DNA of 64,000 bases from NCBI GenBank assembly GCA_025738555.1, contig JAOVFP010000015.1, positions 930,001-994,000 of the forward strand. Reading direction: 5' to 3'. Under the pieces are notes generated by a model. That model searched no databases and was not told the origin of the DNA. It saw only the letters and a list, made by a program, of their open reading frames with translations. This stretch comes from Cyathus striatus. Its lineage: Eukaryota; Basidiomycota; Agaricomycetes; Agaricales; Nidulariaceae. Position 1 is the stretch's first letter, and the number at the start of each line of letters is the position of its first letter. Below, piece by piece: positions 23,321 through 35,960 of this stretch. A program made the translations under genes and the position numbers.

Positions 23321-24658
23321 ATGCAGCCGATCATACAGAACGCAGACGTCACTTTTTGGCGCTCACTTGTCCTAGGACAGCTTAAAGTTCTCCTGGACAA
23401 TTCTCCTTCATATAGCCCCGAGCGTACTCAAGGATGTCTCGACTTGATGAATAATCACGTCGTTGGGGCGTTAGGCCCACAACCAACTTCTTCGCTGGCC
23501 CCATGGAAATCGTATCTTACCGACGACCACTCGCCTATCGAATACTCGTTGAGTATAAAGAAGGGTGCTTGCGTAGTACGACTCGCCATTGAGCCCGTGT
23601 CTTCTGCAAGTGGCACCCCCATTGATCCGGTTAACAGTATTGCACCCTCTCGATGGCTTTCAGGGTTCAAAAATGGCAATGACGGTGACATGGAATGGTT
23701 TACGAAATTGTCGAACCGTCTAACAATTTCTGCGCAAAACAATTCGCCACTTCACCCGACTTCCTGTGGCCTTACACAATATGTATTCGCCCTAGACTTG
23801 AACGAGAATCCTATGCTTAAAGCCTACATATTCCACGATGCACTTGCACGACAGGTTTCTTTTTCTCCGTCGGAATGGGGAAAGCAGAAGCACATGGCAT
23901 TGACAGAAGCATTTACTTCTATTGGTCTAGAGAGGCCTTGGAAGAAAGTCCTGACCTATCTCGATACGCTTTCCGAAACCAATCCCGAATGTTCTGGTCA
24001 GGCAGAGTTTATTTCCTGGGATATCGTCGAACCCGAGAAGGCACGGATGAAAATATACGTTCGATTTTCCAAGGCCGATTTGCCTCAGCTGTTGTCCCAT
24101 CTTGATCTCGGTGGGACATTGGATAAAACGAAGCAGCATACTCGGGAAATTCAATCAGCTGCTACCGAGCTTTGGAATATTTTTTCGAGGGAAGATGGGG
24201 ATTCCAATCTCGTTACCGATGATATCAATGATCAGTCTGCGCGTACTCACGGTGTTATTTTGTATTATGAGCTCAAGCTGGGCTCAGACGAGCCAGTAGC
24301 TAAATGTATGTTCATCCTATTTTTATTCTCTTAAATCGTAACTTACTATTTATCAGTCTACTTACCCATCCGTCATTACTTTGGATCCGATCTGCGAATT
24401 GCTGAACGATTCGATGCCTTCCTCGCCAACAAGAAAATTGCTGCGCCGGGGTGGTATACTTCTTTATTGAGTTCGTACTGCAATCACAGGAGTTTGGATT
24501 CAAGAGCTGGACTTCAAACAATGTTAGGATGTGCGGTACGAGGAGGAGAATGGGAACTCAGTATGTATATCAGTGCTGAGGCTTTTGCTCCAGAGAGATG
24601 GCAGGAATCGCATGGACCTGGGATGATCTCGCCAAGTTCTTTGTTCAACCAGTTGTAG
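23321..24658 (+). CDS. Aromatic prenyltransferase, DMATS type (copy 1)
   Basis: Exons 23321-24305 and 24357-24658 with a 51-base intron give 428 residues, the normal size for the fungal ABBA-fold indole prenyltransferases. These attach a dimethylallyl group to tryptophan or a related indole. Family signs: SPIEYS with the presumed base Glu74; VVRLAIEP with Arg87; LKAY (Lys167, Tyr169); RMKIYV (Arg242, Lys244, Tyr246), which in the family bind the diphosphate; FYLPIRHYFGSD at the splice junction; and the closing GEWELSMYISAEAF. It is intact. By eye it differs from copy 2 at 16 of 428 positions, all after residue 130. The plain open frame ends early at 24334 only because the intron contains a stop. 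Exact substrate and prenylation site cannot be told. Confidence 0.9.
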
Positions 24659-27180
24659 AAAGTTATTATGATTATTATATTTACGTGGTGTAGGTGTAGT
24701 CGATTCGAATGGTACATGTACTTTCGTAGTTTCCAGTTGCATTAATTTAAAATTGTTGATACTAGATTTGCATAATCATTCTATGATACACTTCACTGAA
24801 GGATGCATACAAAGATTCATACACTAGACCAAAGTCCGGAGAGTGGGCAGGACATATATGCGTTGCGTCGGTGGCGCATACGCCCCTGTACATTCAAACA
24901 ATAGAAATGTAATAGAATTAATAAAGCAGAACGTATATGGGCTAGTACCGTTTTTCTGGAAAATAGAATAAAGGTATCAATAGAACATAGGAGGCAGTCC
25001 TTGTACATAATAGTAAGGATATATGCCTTTTTCCTTAAGAGATACAGGTAGTAATCGTGCTCCACTTTCAAAGACACGGGTTGCGCGGGGACCATTACAA
25101 TCTCGTTGATATATGCTTTTGCTCATACGGTAGTAATCAAGCCCCATTCCAATGACTTGCCGGGTTTGTTTACAAAATATCATAGAAATAGCGAAGTAGA
25201 ATGTATATGGTTTGTTACCATCTTTGGAATCAACCCATTACAATCTCCTCCGATAACAGCTACACACATGCCTTTTCTCTTTAAAATATACCGACAGTAG
25301 CGAGTCACGCTACAATTCCAAGACACAATTTTAAAACCTCGAGATTCACTATGATCTTGAGAGTCAGACCTTCGAGTTTGATATCTGATGGAAGGTGAGT
25401 TTAGAGCTCACAGCGGCCTAATTATGTTATGAGAAATTCTTGCATGATTGAAATTTGACTTGAAATTTTCAAAGTCACAAGGTATTCATGTCCACTTTTG
25501 ATGGCCATCAGTCAACGTTTCTGAGAATACGGACCTGAAAATAATCTTGAAAGTGTATATTACGAAGGCTCGTACTCTAGTAGATTCAACTCCGACTTAT
25601 AAGTGGTAAGCATTCACCGGTAGTAATCAGACTCCACTTTCACAGATAAGATTTGCCCAGGTTTTTTTAGAGAATGTCGTAGAATAGTACCATTTTAGGA
25701 AGTTGCAAGACGAAGTGAGCGTTCAGAATGAACTCACTATTACAATCACCTACGATGGCGGTACACCTTTGATCATAGTGATCACGCCACTATCCCAAAG
25801 ACACGACATGGCCAACGTTTGTTTTCCAAAATACCTCCAGCATAACCTCGATCATGACAAGACTTTCGAAGCTTGATGGAAGCTGATTTGAATGATTCCT
25901 TGGTAGACTTACTTGATGGAAGTTGAATTCAAATGTCAAAGTTGTGCAAGGTATTCATATTCGTGCTTGATGATGATCAGTTAATAATCAAGAACTTGTA
26001 TTGAGTCTTGGAATACTCGCGTAAGAGCAACGAAAAATTCCATATAGGACGTCACATTAAACTTCACAGCAATCTTGGGGAGTGGTAAAGCAAATATGAG
26101 ATGCAAATCAGAGAACTGCAGGCTATTATTGCTGTCAGGACAATTGCAGAGATATAGGAGCGCGCTCGGCAGAATTAATAGTTGACATGTAGAGTTACTA
26201 GTACGTTTCTTCTATAATTTTGTGACCCGGTTCTCTGGAAAGAGTCTACATGTGGAGTTACCTGGCATTGGTAAACAGAAGCACAAGAGATGCGCCCACA
26301 TAATTAATAGTATCGACATGTACAATTACTGCCACATTTGTCTTCTTTAATTGTGTCCGTGTAAACCGAACCAAACCTGTAAGATCGGAGGAAAGTGACA
26401 TTGAATCTGCGTACGTGGAACAGTAGGAATGTAAAGTGGCGCGGTAGTAGGCAGGCTGGAGACTTGCTCTATAGTGCCTGACATATTATTGGAAAATATC
26501 AAGTCTGAGACCTCCTCAATGTTCGTTCAGCGTCCGTTCCATTTAGTTGTTCTGATGTGTTGTATCCGAAGAAAGAATATTGATTGAGACGCAAAGATTG
26601 CTGAAGAGGTGAAGGTACGTGTTACAAATGCCCGCCCAACAGGGCATTTCGGGTCAAAGGTGAAAACAAAGTTAAAGCAGTAGAACTGATTGCAACTTAA
26701 CGAACGAGGTCGAACTTCGAGACGAAGTTCTAGCCTAATGAGAGTTGGAAAGAATAAAAATGAATGAAATTAACGGAAATATTGTGGAGACAGTGAGTAA
26801 GACTTAAATGTTGAGTGCGGGATGGAGTAAACTTGATTAGATGATGCTGTAGAGTAAATACAGCGATTTAGATAAACAAACTGGGAATTGCCGACTGCGT
26901 CAGCATGAACCTCGTTTTCCAATAATTAAAATAAATATTCAAATTAGGATCGTACCAAATTCATATTGAAGCAGCTGCAACAATGACATTTTAACCGTTC
27001 AACAGGTGTAAGGACTTGTTCAGCACCTTCATAGAATTCTTAAAGGGCAGCCAATGGAAGAGAGAATAATGACCATTGACTAGTAATTGTGTCGGAAGAA
27101 GAATGAATTGAAAAATGTCGAAAATAGACTCTTGTTCATAACTGTACATTGAGCACTTGAGGGCTTGGTTGAGAGCATAG
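24659..27180. repeat. 3' part of left arm: dispersed repeat family
   Basis: No gene. It holds motifs such as TCTGATGGAAG (25386, 25872, 25913), AATTAATAGT.GACATGTA-type units (26176-26330) and a terminal block (about 26570-26850) with AACGAGGTCGAACTTC. The same motifs occur in the right arm, and diverged copies occur at 35690-35960 and 45830-47170. It is probably an old mobile element. Confidence 0.6.
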
Positions 27181-27463
27181 ACGAAAAAGAAAAGAAACGT
27201 TCGGATCCGAATGGGAACCGACGTTTCACCTCTTATCAGTCCGCTGCGTATCCCGAGACGCCGTAGACACACGGATGGTTGACCGGGGCCTCGACATCAA
27301 ATCGATATGCCCAGTTCTGTTTATGTCAGGTATTTGCTAGCTATTATAACGATGAATGTAGTGGTAGGAAAGCATCTATTATGTTACTGTGACTTCATTG
27401 TAATGTAGTAGTTAGTCTATTAGTATTAATGATATATAAGAGTTATTATCCAGTCTTTATAGT
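27181..27463. other. Spacer between left arm and transposase gene
   Basis: No feature recognised in these roughly 280 bases; AT-rich from 27310 on. Confidence 0.4.
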
Positions 27464-28436
27464 TTAATTAGGGGGTAATGCTGACTGAGTCTTGCGCTTC
27501 TTATGCTCGCCTTCTGCATTCTTGCGCTGTGTACGCGCCTTTCGCTTTCCTTGCATCGTAAATCGATTCTGAGATGAGTTGTACGAATTAGACAGAACAC
27601 CGCTTTCAATAGATGCCTTCAAAATCCGAGCGCTATCCGCATCAAGTGTTTTTGCTCTGTTAATAGAATTAGTCATCTAATAAATAACAGGTAGTTCCAA
27701 CCCAACTTACAGTAAGATCGCCTGTAGAAGGGAGTGATTTGTAGAAGTAACTTGATTATCATGCGCATGACTACCTTCAATGATGTTGGTATTACTTGGG
27801 AGAAGGTCCCAATGTTCAGGAAGCATAAGTGAGAGATGCCTATTCAACGAAGGGAGTAGCCACGGATAACTGAGCTTATGGGACCACCAGTCTGTTATAT
27901 ATATATTCAGCACGACAATCAATAAAAGTAGAAGTAGACGGACCTTTAACCTTCCGATTATACTGTTCAACATGCTGACAATAATTGCGATAAGTGTCCA
28001 CATCCACATCCGTTTCAAGAAGTGGAAATAATCGAAGGGAATTAAAAACCTCGTCTGATATGTGTGATTGTAAGTTTAGAATGCCACTGAAATACATAAA
28101 TATGAGTTGTATAATTGATAAGCGCATATATCTCATTACATACCGGTGAAAATGAACTAGACACGTTTTCCACAATTGCATAAGAACTGCATCTGAACCG
28201 TCTAGTACGATGCCTGATATCGCTGGATCATTAAGGCATCGAGCAAGGACCATGTCTCCAAACCCTTGTGCCTGTGCACCCTCCGCATCTCCAATAACAC
28301 CTAAAAGGGATGAACGAGGCGAGAAAATCCGAAAGTTAAGCTCGTGTCCAGTGATATCCTTCACACCATTAAATATCCCATTCCAAATGTAGCGAAACGC
28401 TTCACGCGTTGCTGTATTTGTCCATACACGACCAAC

Positions 28437-29832
28437 GGGCCCACAGAATTTGACGTTGCCCTATATTTTGACGTTGCTCAAGTGACGTTGCCTGGCGTTG
28501 CATGGACGTTGCCTGACGTTGCATATTTAATTTTGGCGTTGCCTGGCGTTGCCTGGCGTTGCCTGGCGTTGCCTGGCGTTGCCTGGCGTTGCAGTGGCGT
28601 TGCTTGGTGAGGTCCTGTGTTCGAGTCCTGCTTGTGCACATGCTTAGTTAGTAATAAATACGATAAACTAGTATTATTTCACAATGAGAAATGTACCTTT
28701 CATTCATATAACACATATTAGCACCTGACAAAGAATACGAGCCATGTATAACAGGGTATAACTTATAATCTCACAGTGAAATAAGTTGGAAATAAGTATT
28801 TTTTTCCCTTGTACACAACATTTCTACTCTAGACAGCTTGTAGTTTAGTAAATACATGATATATAAAAATAAAAGTAAAGATTTGGTAGAGATACATACG
28901 CTCTGCTCATTTTTATACTAGTTGTAGAATTGTTAGGAATCAGATTTTGACGTTGCCTGACGTTGCCATTTAAGAATTGACGTTGCCGATCCGAGAATTG
29001 ACGTTGCTTGGCGTTGCCGGACGTTGCCTGGCGTTGCTTGACGTTTCCTGGCGTTGCCGTGACGTTGATGTGACGTTGCCAATTTGAATTTTTTTGTTAG
29101 ATTTGGCGTTGCCGTGACGTTGCCCGACATTGCTTGACGTTGCTTGACGTTGCCTTTGGCGTTGCTGGAGGTTCAATTTTTCCCACGCCCTCCGCCCCGC
29201 CTTTGTTTATATTTGTACGCAGTGTTCATCCCATCCATCACTCCATCAAGCACCCTTCCTCATTGCCGCAGCACATATCAAACTTCCTTGTGATCATACT
29301 CAGCAGTGAGCAAGTTTTTTCTTATTTTGTAGTTCAATTCATTTTCATTTTCTTCAATTATTTTTGCATCATTTAATATAAATTATGACATATGTATCAG
29401 TCAACATTTCACTATGTAATTATGGTAATAAAGATATGAAAAATGCGAATTAGACACATTTTTTAAAATCTTTTACTGTAACATGTACCATACTTTGTAA
29501 AGTAAGATGACTCTATTGTAGTATAAATAATAGACTATGTGTTTGTGTAAGAAAAATATCAAAAAGGTTGTGAGAGAAAGCATAGGAAACGATGAGCAGG
29601 AAGCGGGCAATGGTGATACATGTGTGAAATTCCAAAAGGGAGGGGCGGGAGACATTGACTCGCGGTCGAAATTTGTTAGCGAGGGTGTGGGAATAAATAG
29701 ATCGCGAGCACTTTGGCGTTGCTGTGACGTTGCCCGGCGTTGCGTGACGTTGCCGTGCAAGAATTGACGTTGCCAGTGAGGCAACGCCACGGCAACGTCA
29801 AATTAAAGGGCAACGTCAAATTCTAGTAGCCC
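28437..29832. mobile_element. Non-autonomous MULE-type element with GCGTTGCC repeat arrays
   Basis: The element is 1,396 bases. Its flanks are a perfect 10-base direct repeat CACGACCAAC (28427-28436 and 29833-29842). The ends are inverted repeats: GGGCCCACAG then AATTTGACGTTGCCC on the left; GGGCTACTAG then the same 15 bases on the right read in reverse (21 of 25 match). Inside are three arrays of the unit RCGTTGCC (28452-28605, 28950-29170, 29713-29822), including five perfect head-to-tail copies of TGGCGTTGCC near 28531-28585. No coding potential. The duplication length fits the 8-11 bases typical of Mutator-like elements. It interrupts the transposase gene's coding DNA. Confidence 0.85.
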
Positions 29833-31142
29833 CACGACCAACAACTAAGCCTGATTCGAAGTGTGAGGGTGAATCCAAAGATTAAGTTGAAGAAAAATAA
29901 TCTCACTTCGATTTAATTTATCGACCCAAATTACCACCTTAAATTCATTGGTATCCCCATGCACAATCTAAATGTGGTGTCCACCATAATCAAAAGTGCT
30001 TCGAGAAGGAACCCTGCAAGATACGCATTTAATGTAACCACTATATAGCGGTTGTCACCAAATATGTGAATGCTATGAATGTATCTGTCGCTTATCATTA
30101 ATTCCCTTTCTTTCTTTCGCTCATGAATTACTCCTTATTATCCATGTTATCAGAATTATGAGAAGTTATAAATTACACAAATACATTACCTTCGACACCA
30201 ACACCTGCAGGAAATTGCTTACCACGCTCTTCATGAACAATATCCCGACGTTTTCTATTGTTTATCATGGATCCATGAAGCTCTTGAGGTAGATGACCAT
30301 TAAGTAGTGTTCTAGTGGTCAATGCTATAAATAATTAAGTTAAATAAAACATGAATGAAAGAATATAGTAATTCCATACCATTATCTACCTTCGATGTTG
30401 TGGCAGAAAGGGGACCAATGGCTTGAATACATCTGCGGTAATTATCCTGGACAGTGAACAGAACCTTGTGTGGACGGAACATTGGATGAGAGTGAGGTTT
30501 CCCAACCACAGGAATGATAAGAGCACGATAATCAGAGCTATTGACAGGAACAAACACTGATAACGTAGCATCACAGCGTGTACGATACAGAGTGCCAGTT
30601 TCTTGCTTTCCTATGGCAAGATGAATATAGCCTATTGATATATTTAAATTATTTTCACCGTGACACTGAAATATTGCAAAGAACGCACCACATTGTTTTG
30701 ATGGGGGAACACTTGCAGGATGAACAATATTAGTGCAATCGCCCATCAGTTTTCGCATATCCTGACTAATGCTACCTGGTCACGCAGGATCATAGATCTC
30801 AGAGTTTGAGAATAACTTGCTAAGAATTTCTTTGCATACACCGTTGGATTGGGGAATTGTGCGAAAGTAATGCCCAGCACCACGCGAGTTGGCCCGGTTT
30901 GAACAGCCAATGTAATATTCTTCGAAGTTGGTCATTTCATGCTGCAAATTATATTAAGATTCACATATATTAGTGAGATATGTATAAAATGATATAACCG
31001 TAACCTTGCCTGTTTAAATCGACACAAGAGTGGCTTTCTGTTGCATTTATCTCCTGTGGGAAGCACTGCATCGTAAACTTCAGCAATAATACTATGGTAG
31101 AATCTACATGTTATATAATTCATAAGTTTGAAGTGCAATATG

Positions 31143-33658
31143 GTGGTCAAAGTGCACATTTAATGTGCAGCGCAAACATTTTTGGACCAATGCAAATACT
31201 TTTTGATGCGAGTGCAAACATTTTGCGTGTTGTTTGGCGCACACTTTTTTGGTCCCAGCGCAAATATTTCAACCGAGCACAAACATTTTTTGTCCGAGTG
31301 CAAACATTTCTGTAGCGCAAACACTTTTCTGTAGCACAAAGTTTTCAGGACTTCATAAGGCTAAAGCTCTTAGAGTTGTAAGAGACAGGCAAGGTTATTT
31401 TCATAGAGTGTCATTTATCCCCTAGCAGAAAGTACATACAACTTATAACTATAGCATGGACTCCACACTACTTTAGTAAACATGTCGAGAGGATGACATA
31501 ACCCTGGATCACTCTCAGTACCCCAGGCTCCTCCACTCATATTACCTGTAGTACACCTGCCATATTTATGGACCAGTTAACGGAACAGAGTCACATTGCC
31601 AGTAGTCGTAAGTGAGCCTAGGGTACCAGTTACTATGGTCTAATACCAGAGCCAACACACCAGTAGCCTAAAACAATAATCCATAGTCCCAAATGAAGTC
31701 ATGTTACACGAGACTATCACAACAGACTTTGTGTGCTCATCGCCAGACATAGCACAAGCAGAGGCGTAGGTCCCCACTACACTCAGAACCAGCTGTGAGC
31801 CCATGTGTCTCTGTCATCACCATTTCTCATGGGAGCTGACAACACTCGGAGAACAAGAACCAGTCCAAAATGCAGTCCCAGTCCTGCTTTTTTGCACAGT
31901 GTGATCAAACCTTCCACAGGTAATGGATGCATGCCAGAGGTGAGGGTGGGAGGGCAGAGATGTATGAGTTTGTACTGGGATTTGGGATTTAGGGGGTTCG
32001 AGTGCAGAGGGTACCTGTGAGGAGCTACTCACAGGTTGGGATGTAGCTTAGAGGGCATAGTCATACAATCTGGGTAGTTGTAAGTAGGAATAACAATTGG
32101 AGATTAAGCACCATAATAAGACAGACCTATTACCACATCACTCCCTCATCATGTTGTGCCCACCATATGTATTAGTTCCTATCTGGACTTTGTGAGCTTC
32201 TTTGTCCTACTGGTTTATCTTCGCGTGCTGGGCTCGTTTTTTGAAGTTGAGTGATGCATCACCTGGGATATCACATAGCATGATGGAAGTGAATGAGAAG
32301 ACTCAGAAGAGATGAAGAGTTGATGAAGAGTTTGTGAGATTCAAAGGAACAAAACACACATGATGCTGGCGCCGGCAAGCAGAGCCTATTGCCAAACATT
32401 GACAATGCCAATGAACACATACACAAACTAGTCACACTGTCACAAATTGTAAGTACAATCATGTAAAATAAGTGTGGCACTGGGATACCAACAAGATAGA
32501 TATTAGACATGTGATGTTATGTATGTGTTCATTGGCATTATTTGGCAATAGGTTCTGCTTGTCAATGCCAGTGCGTTGAGTTGCAGTCATTTGTTTGAAT
32601 TTTGCATCCAACTTTGATCCAAACTCCTCGTCTCTTCACATTCACTCTTAACAGTTGAAAGTCTTGTAACATCTTTGATATGCTATGTGATGTCCCAGGT
32701 GGTGTGTCACTCTAGACCTCAAAGAATGAACCTCATGAATGTCGAAGTCTCACACCCCCTGTTACCAGTGTTGTGGTTGACATTCATGCATTCATGACTT
32801 AAACATGTGTATTGAAGATAGGAGCTCATGCATATGGTGGGCAGGACATGATGAGGGAGTATTGTATTGACAGGTCTGCCATATTTGATGCCCATTCTGC
32901 AATCATTATTCTTACATGCAACCACCCAGATTGTATATGTCAACACCCTCTAAGCTTCATCCAACTTGCAAGCACCTCCTCAAGCTCATGGCTTCACCCT
33001 ACACATTCAAGCCTTCCAAATCTTGAAAACCAGCCAATCACATTGTCGCCCATGGATGTTCTACCAATATTTTACCCAACCTCATTTCCAGTGCAATGTC
33101 ACCCACTGCCAGTGTCATTTTGAAGCCTGTGCAAGGCTCGACAATGCTGTGCAGGAAGGCAGGATGGGTACTGCATTTTTTATCTATACCTGTTCTCTGG
33201 AGTGGTATCACCTCCCTTGAGAGATGGGGATGTCAGAGACACATTGGTTTGCAGCTTATCATAGGGCTTAACATATTAGATGTGCTGTGCAGGCTGCTTG
33301 GTTGTTTTAAGGTGGAATACGAGTGGACAAGCTTTGGAGGTGGTGGCAGTGAGTCAGGGCAGTGAGTCAGAGTAAGGTTATGTTATGTGCTTGATTAGTG
33401 TAGAATCCACATTGTAGTTATAAGTTGTATGCACCTTCTCAGGATAAATAAATATTTTATTTTATGAACATAATCACACCTGTCTCTTAATAATCTGAGC
33501 TTTGGCCTTACGAAGTCCTGAAAACTTTGTGCTACAGAAAATTTTGCACTCAGTTGAAATATTTGCACTGGGACCAAAAAAGTGTGTGCTGAACAATGCA
33601 TGAAATGTTTGCACTAGTCCAAAAATGTTTGTGCTGCACATTAAATGTGCACTTTGAC
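31143..33658. mobile_element. TIR element, about 2.5 kb, with about 200-bp termini and 9-base target duplication
   Basis: Flanked by the direct repeat TGCAATATG (31134-31142 and 33659-33667). The termini begin GTCAAAGTGCACATTTAATG and are inverted copies over about 200 bases (31146-31400 and 33455-33658). They are made of short units with GCAAACATTT and GCAAATATTT. The left terminus still carries CpGs where the right one has TpG or CpA. The interior is moderately CpG-poor and shows no transposase; frames of up to 103 codons are unrecognisable. Likely a non-autonomous Mutator-like element inside the transposase gene at 27464-34581. Confidence 0.8.
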
Positions 33659-34581
33659 TGCAATATGTGTTTGACGTTGCAGATCCCATCGCTTAAACCC
33701 CTTCAAAAAATCATAAGCTGCAAAGTTGCAATAAAGTGTTGCTCTTATGCACTCAATTCCATCTAGGGAATTCTCATCCAGAGGGAATATACATGTAGTT
33801 TGTAAAACTGAACCAGCAGCCCCCCTCCAAGAGTCCTGAGACTGAAAGATTAATTGATAAGCAACAAATAACTATTCAAATGAAAATATCACAAACCTCA
33901 TGTCTTATAAAAGCAAGTATCATCTTCTTTCCTGTCACCAGACATTCTGGTGTACTATTGATCCAAAATATACCCAACCTTCGATTCACCAGTGTTTGGC
34001 ACTGACCAATACTCCAGAGCAGCAGTGATATGGCGAATAGTGTCTACATATATCCTTGGTGAAATCTGTATGGGACCATCTGAATCTGTATCAATTTTGG
34101 CAGTGGTATTTAAGTCAGTAACATTAGGTGGGCCTGTAATCAATACACATTTCAGTACTTAATCTTTCATATCTAAAATGTACAAACCATTATGTGGATT
34201 ACTTCCACCTTTCACTCAAAGGTGAGCAAAGATATTTGTACCACTTGTTAGTCCAAGATCACAGAAGGTAGCAGAGGTGTCGGAAATTTGAAGCATTGTG
34301 TGCCCAACAGTGAAATAATAGTGTTGAGATTGAACATCAGAAAACTGATGTTCCAGTTGCACTATAAACTCTTCAATTGTCATATGCTGATGCACCACTA
34401 GTAAAATATTAAAAAAATCACATATTATGCTGTTAATTGAAGGATACTTACAAAACAGAATGGAGCATTTATGAAGTCCACATACAAATACTGTGATCTC
34501 TGATGTGATGTAACTTGTACTCAAGTGTTCTTCTTGACTAAAGAATGTATATGTAAATCTTGAATATGAAAGGAATGTCAA

Positions 34582-35689
34582 TGATCTAAGAAGATGTTCT
34601 ATATGGGCATGATATATGTACCATTAAGTATAAGAGGACTGTCTGTTAAAGTACTCACCAAATAAAAATAAGAGACTGCATGTACCGATAGGTGCACACT
34701 CCAAAAATAGGGAGAGATTAAATGCAAATATATATCTAAGTTCAAATGAGTGGAGGAGTGATGAGAAAATAAGAACTGTGAGTGTTCGCCAGTACAAATA
34801 ATAGCCTGCAATATAAGATATGAGTAGACAGCTTATATATTGAGCATAAATGTTACTGGCCTGTTTTCTCATATGATCACATCATGCTTGCATGGGCAAG
34901 GTTGAATAACAAAGCTCTGCTCTAGATACCACCCCTCTTTTATAGATTTCAGATACAAATACCAATGTGTAAAAGGAAAGCTTTCAAATTCTCTAGAAAA
35001 TGCTAGAGATAATATTTAAATGTGTCACAGTTGTACTCAATCTCTGCTATTTGGTGAAACCTGTAGGGGGATGCCACCAAGACAGCAGAAATGCTTGGGA
35101 GAAGCACTCACATGTGGTTGGGATTTTTGCACTCATTCCATATTGAAATGACATTTTAGAGTAGAATTTAAATATGTTATGTACATACAAGAAGACAGAG
35201 ATTTGAAAAGTATCTGTGTCTGAAATTGATATGCACTGGTAGTGTGCTCAGGGTAGCAGTGTTAAATGATAGGTGCTTACATTTAAGAGTTGCCTCATGT
35301 CTGAACAAGGCTGCTGCCAAACATCATGCAATACTGACCACCAATGGGCTTCTTGCCGAGCATTTGACCACATTGAACAGGGGGCCATTTTGGGGCTGTT
35401 TATCTTCCCGTTATCTGCACAGATACCATTCAGATCTGAAAGTTTCTTTTCTTTTTTGTCAAGCCCCACATGCCACTACTATAACAAGATGAAACTTACC
35501 TACAAATTTGCTGAATTATGTACCAAGCAAATACTTATCATATTGCCTGCATACATCATGCACTGCTGTGTGAACATGAGACAGATATAGTGTCTGTATT
35601 GCCATAAAAGCACCTACACACACCTAGTATTTAACATCAGTTGCCAAATGTCTGTTTTAATTTTATTATTCTAAAGAACACGGGGGTGT
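34582..35689. other. AT-rich, CpG-poor DNA
   Basis: No gene seen. It shares GTAGGGGGA-type words at about 35070 with 3960-4020, so it holds fragments of the same dispersed repeat. It probably includes the upstream region of the broken transposase gene. Confidence 0.4.
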
Positions 35690-35960
35690 ATAAGTTGGAA
35701 CTAAGAACATTGATTGATGAGTGTGTGATGCAGAGATTACTGGGGAGACGAAGGTGTGGCTCACAAAAGCAATAAAGTGAAAACAAAGAAGTTGGAACAG
35801 TAGAACTGTTCGGACCCAACAAACGAGGTCGAACTTCAAGACAAGTCCCAACATGACGAAAGTCCGCCAGTGCCCAAATGAGTAAAACTAATGGAAAGAT
35901 TGTGGAGACAGAGAACAAGACTTAGACACTGAATGCAAGATGGAGTGAAACTTTATACTA
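35690..35960 (+). repeat. Third copy of the repeat at the inner end of the duplication arms
   Basis: Words such as AACGAGGTCGAACTTC, AAGATTGTGGAGACAG and GATGGAGT occur in the same order as in 26570-26850. They also occur, reversed, at about 54170-54420. This copy lies outside both arms, so the arms' inner ends are part of a dispersed repeat family. Confidence 0.6.

Larger units (their letters stand above)
22020..27180 (+). repeat. Left arm of a long inverted duplication
   Basis: This block matches, in reverse orientation, 53800-59935. Homology starts at ATGCTTATGATCGG (about 22025, matching 59936 read in reverse). It runs through the 5' region, the whole prenyltransferase gene and about 2.5 kb of 3' repeat DNA to CATTGAGCACTTGAGGG (about 27145). 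The gene part is nearly identical; the flanks are more diverged, with small indels. The outer edge is about 60 bases inside the end of the TIR element at 20823-21962. Confidence 0.85.
27464..34581 (-). pseudogene. MULE-like transposase gene split by two nested TIR elements
   Basis: Minus-strand segments read in order. 34581-34216: a ubiquitin-like start (YFTVGHTMLQISD, GTNIFAHLRVKGG). 34143-33955 and about 33840-33690: further segments. About 31130-30780: EMTNFEEYYIGCSNRA. 30758-30312: zinc-ribbon-like region through HSHPMFRPHK to SKVDN. About 30300-30190: NNRKRRDIVHEE. About 29990-29843, then 28436-27464: catalytic region GVIGDAEGAQAQGFGDMV, TCLVHFHR and the tail WWSHKLSYPWLLPSLNR. This order matches basidiomycete Mutator-like transposase proteins. 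Two insertions (28437-29832 and 31143-33658) break it, and removing the second restores the frame. A TAG in frame near 29850 also breaks it, so it is not functional. The upstream third is CpG-poor while the downstream part is not. Confidence 0.65.

Noticed and set aside
23321..24334. Apparent premature stop in prenyltransferase copy 1
   Set aside because: The stop lies inside a 51-base GT-AG intron; splicing restores the family sequence in both copies.
28600..28640. tRNA-derived SINE or tRNA suggested by GTTCGAGTC
   Set aside because: Only one B-box-like word is present; no cloverleaf stems or a convincing A box could be drawn.
28452..29822. CRISPR-like array from the repeated GCGTTGCC unit
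   Set aside because: Units are 8-10 bases, without equal spacers, in a eukaryote, and are bounded by transposon inverted ends with a target duplication.
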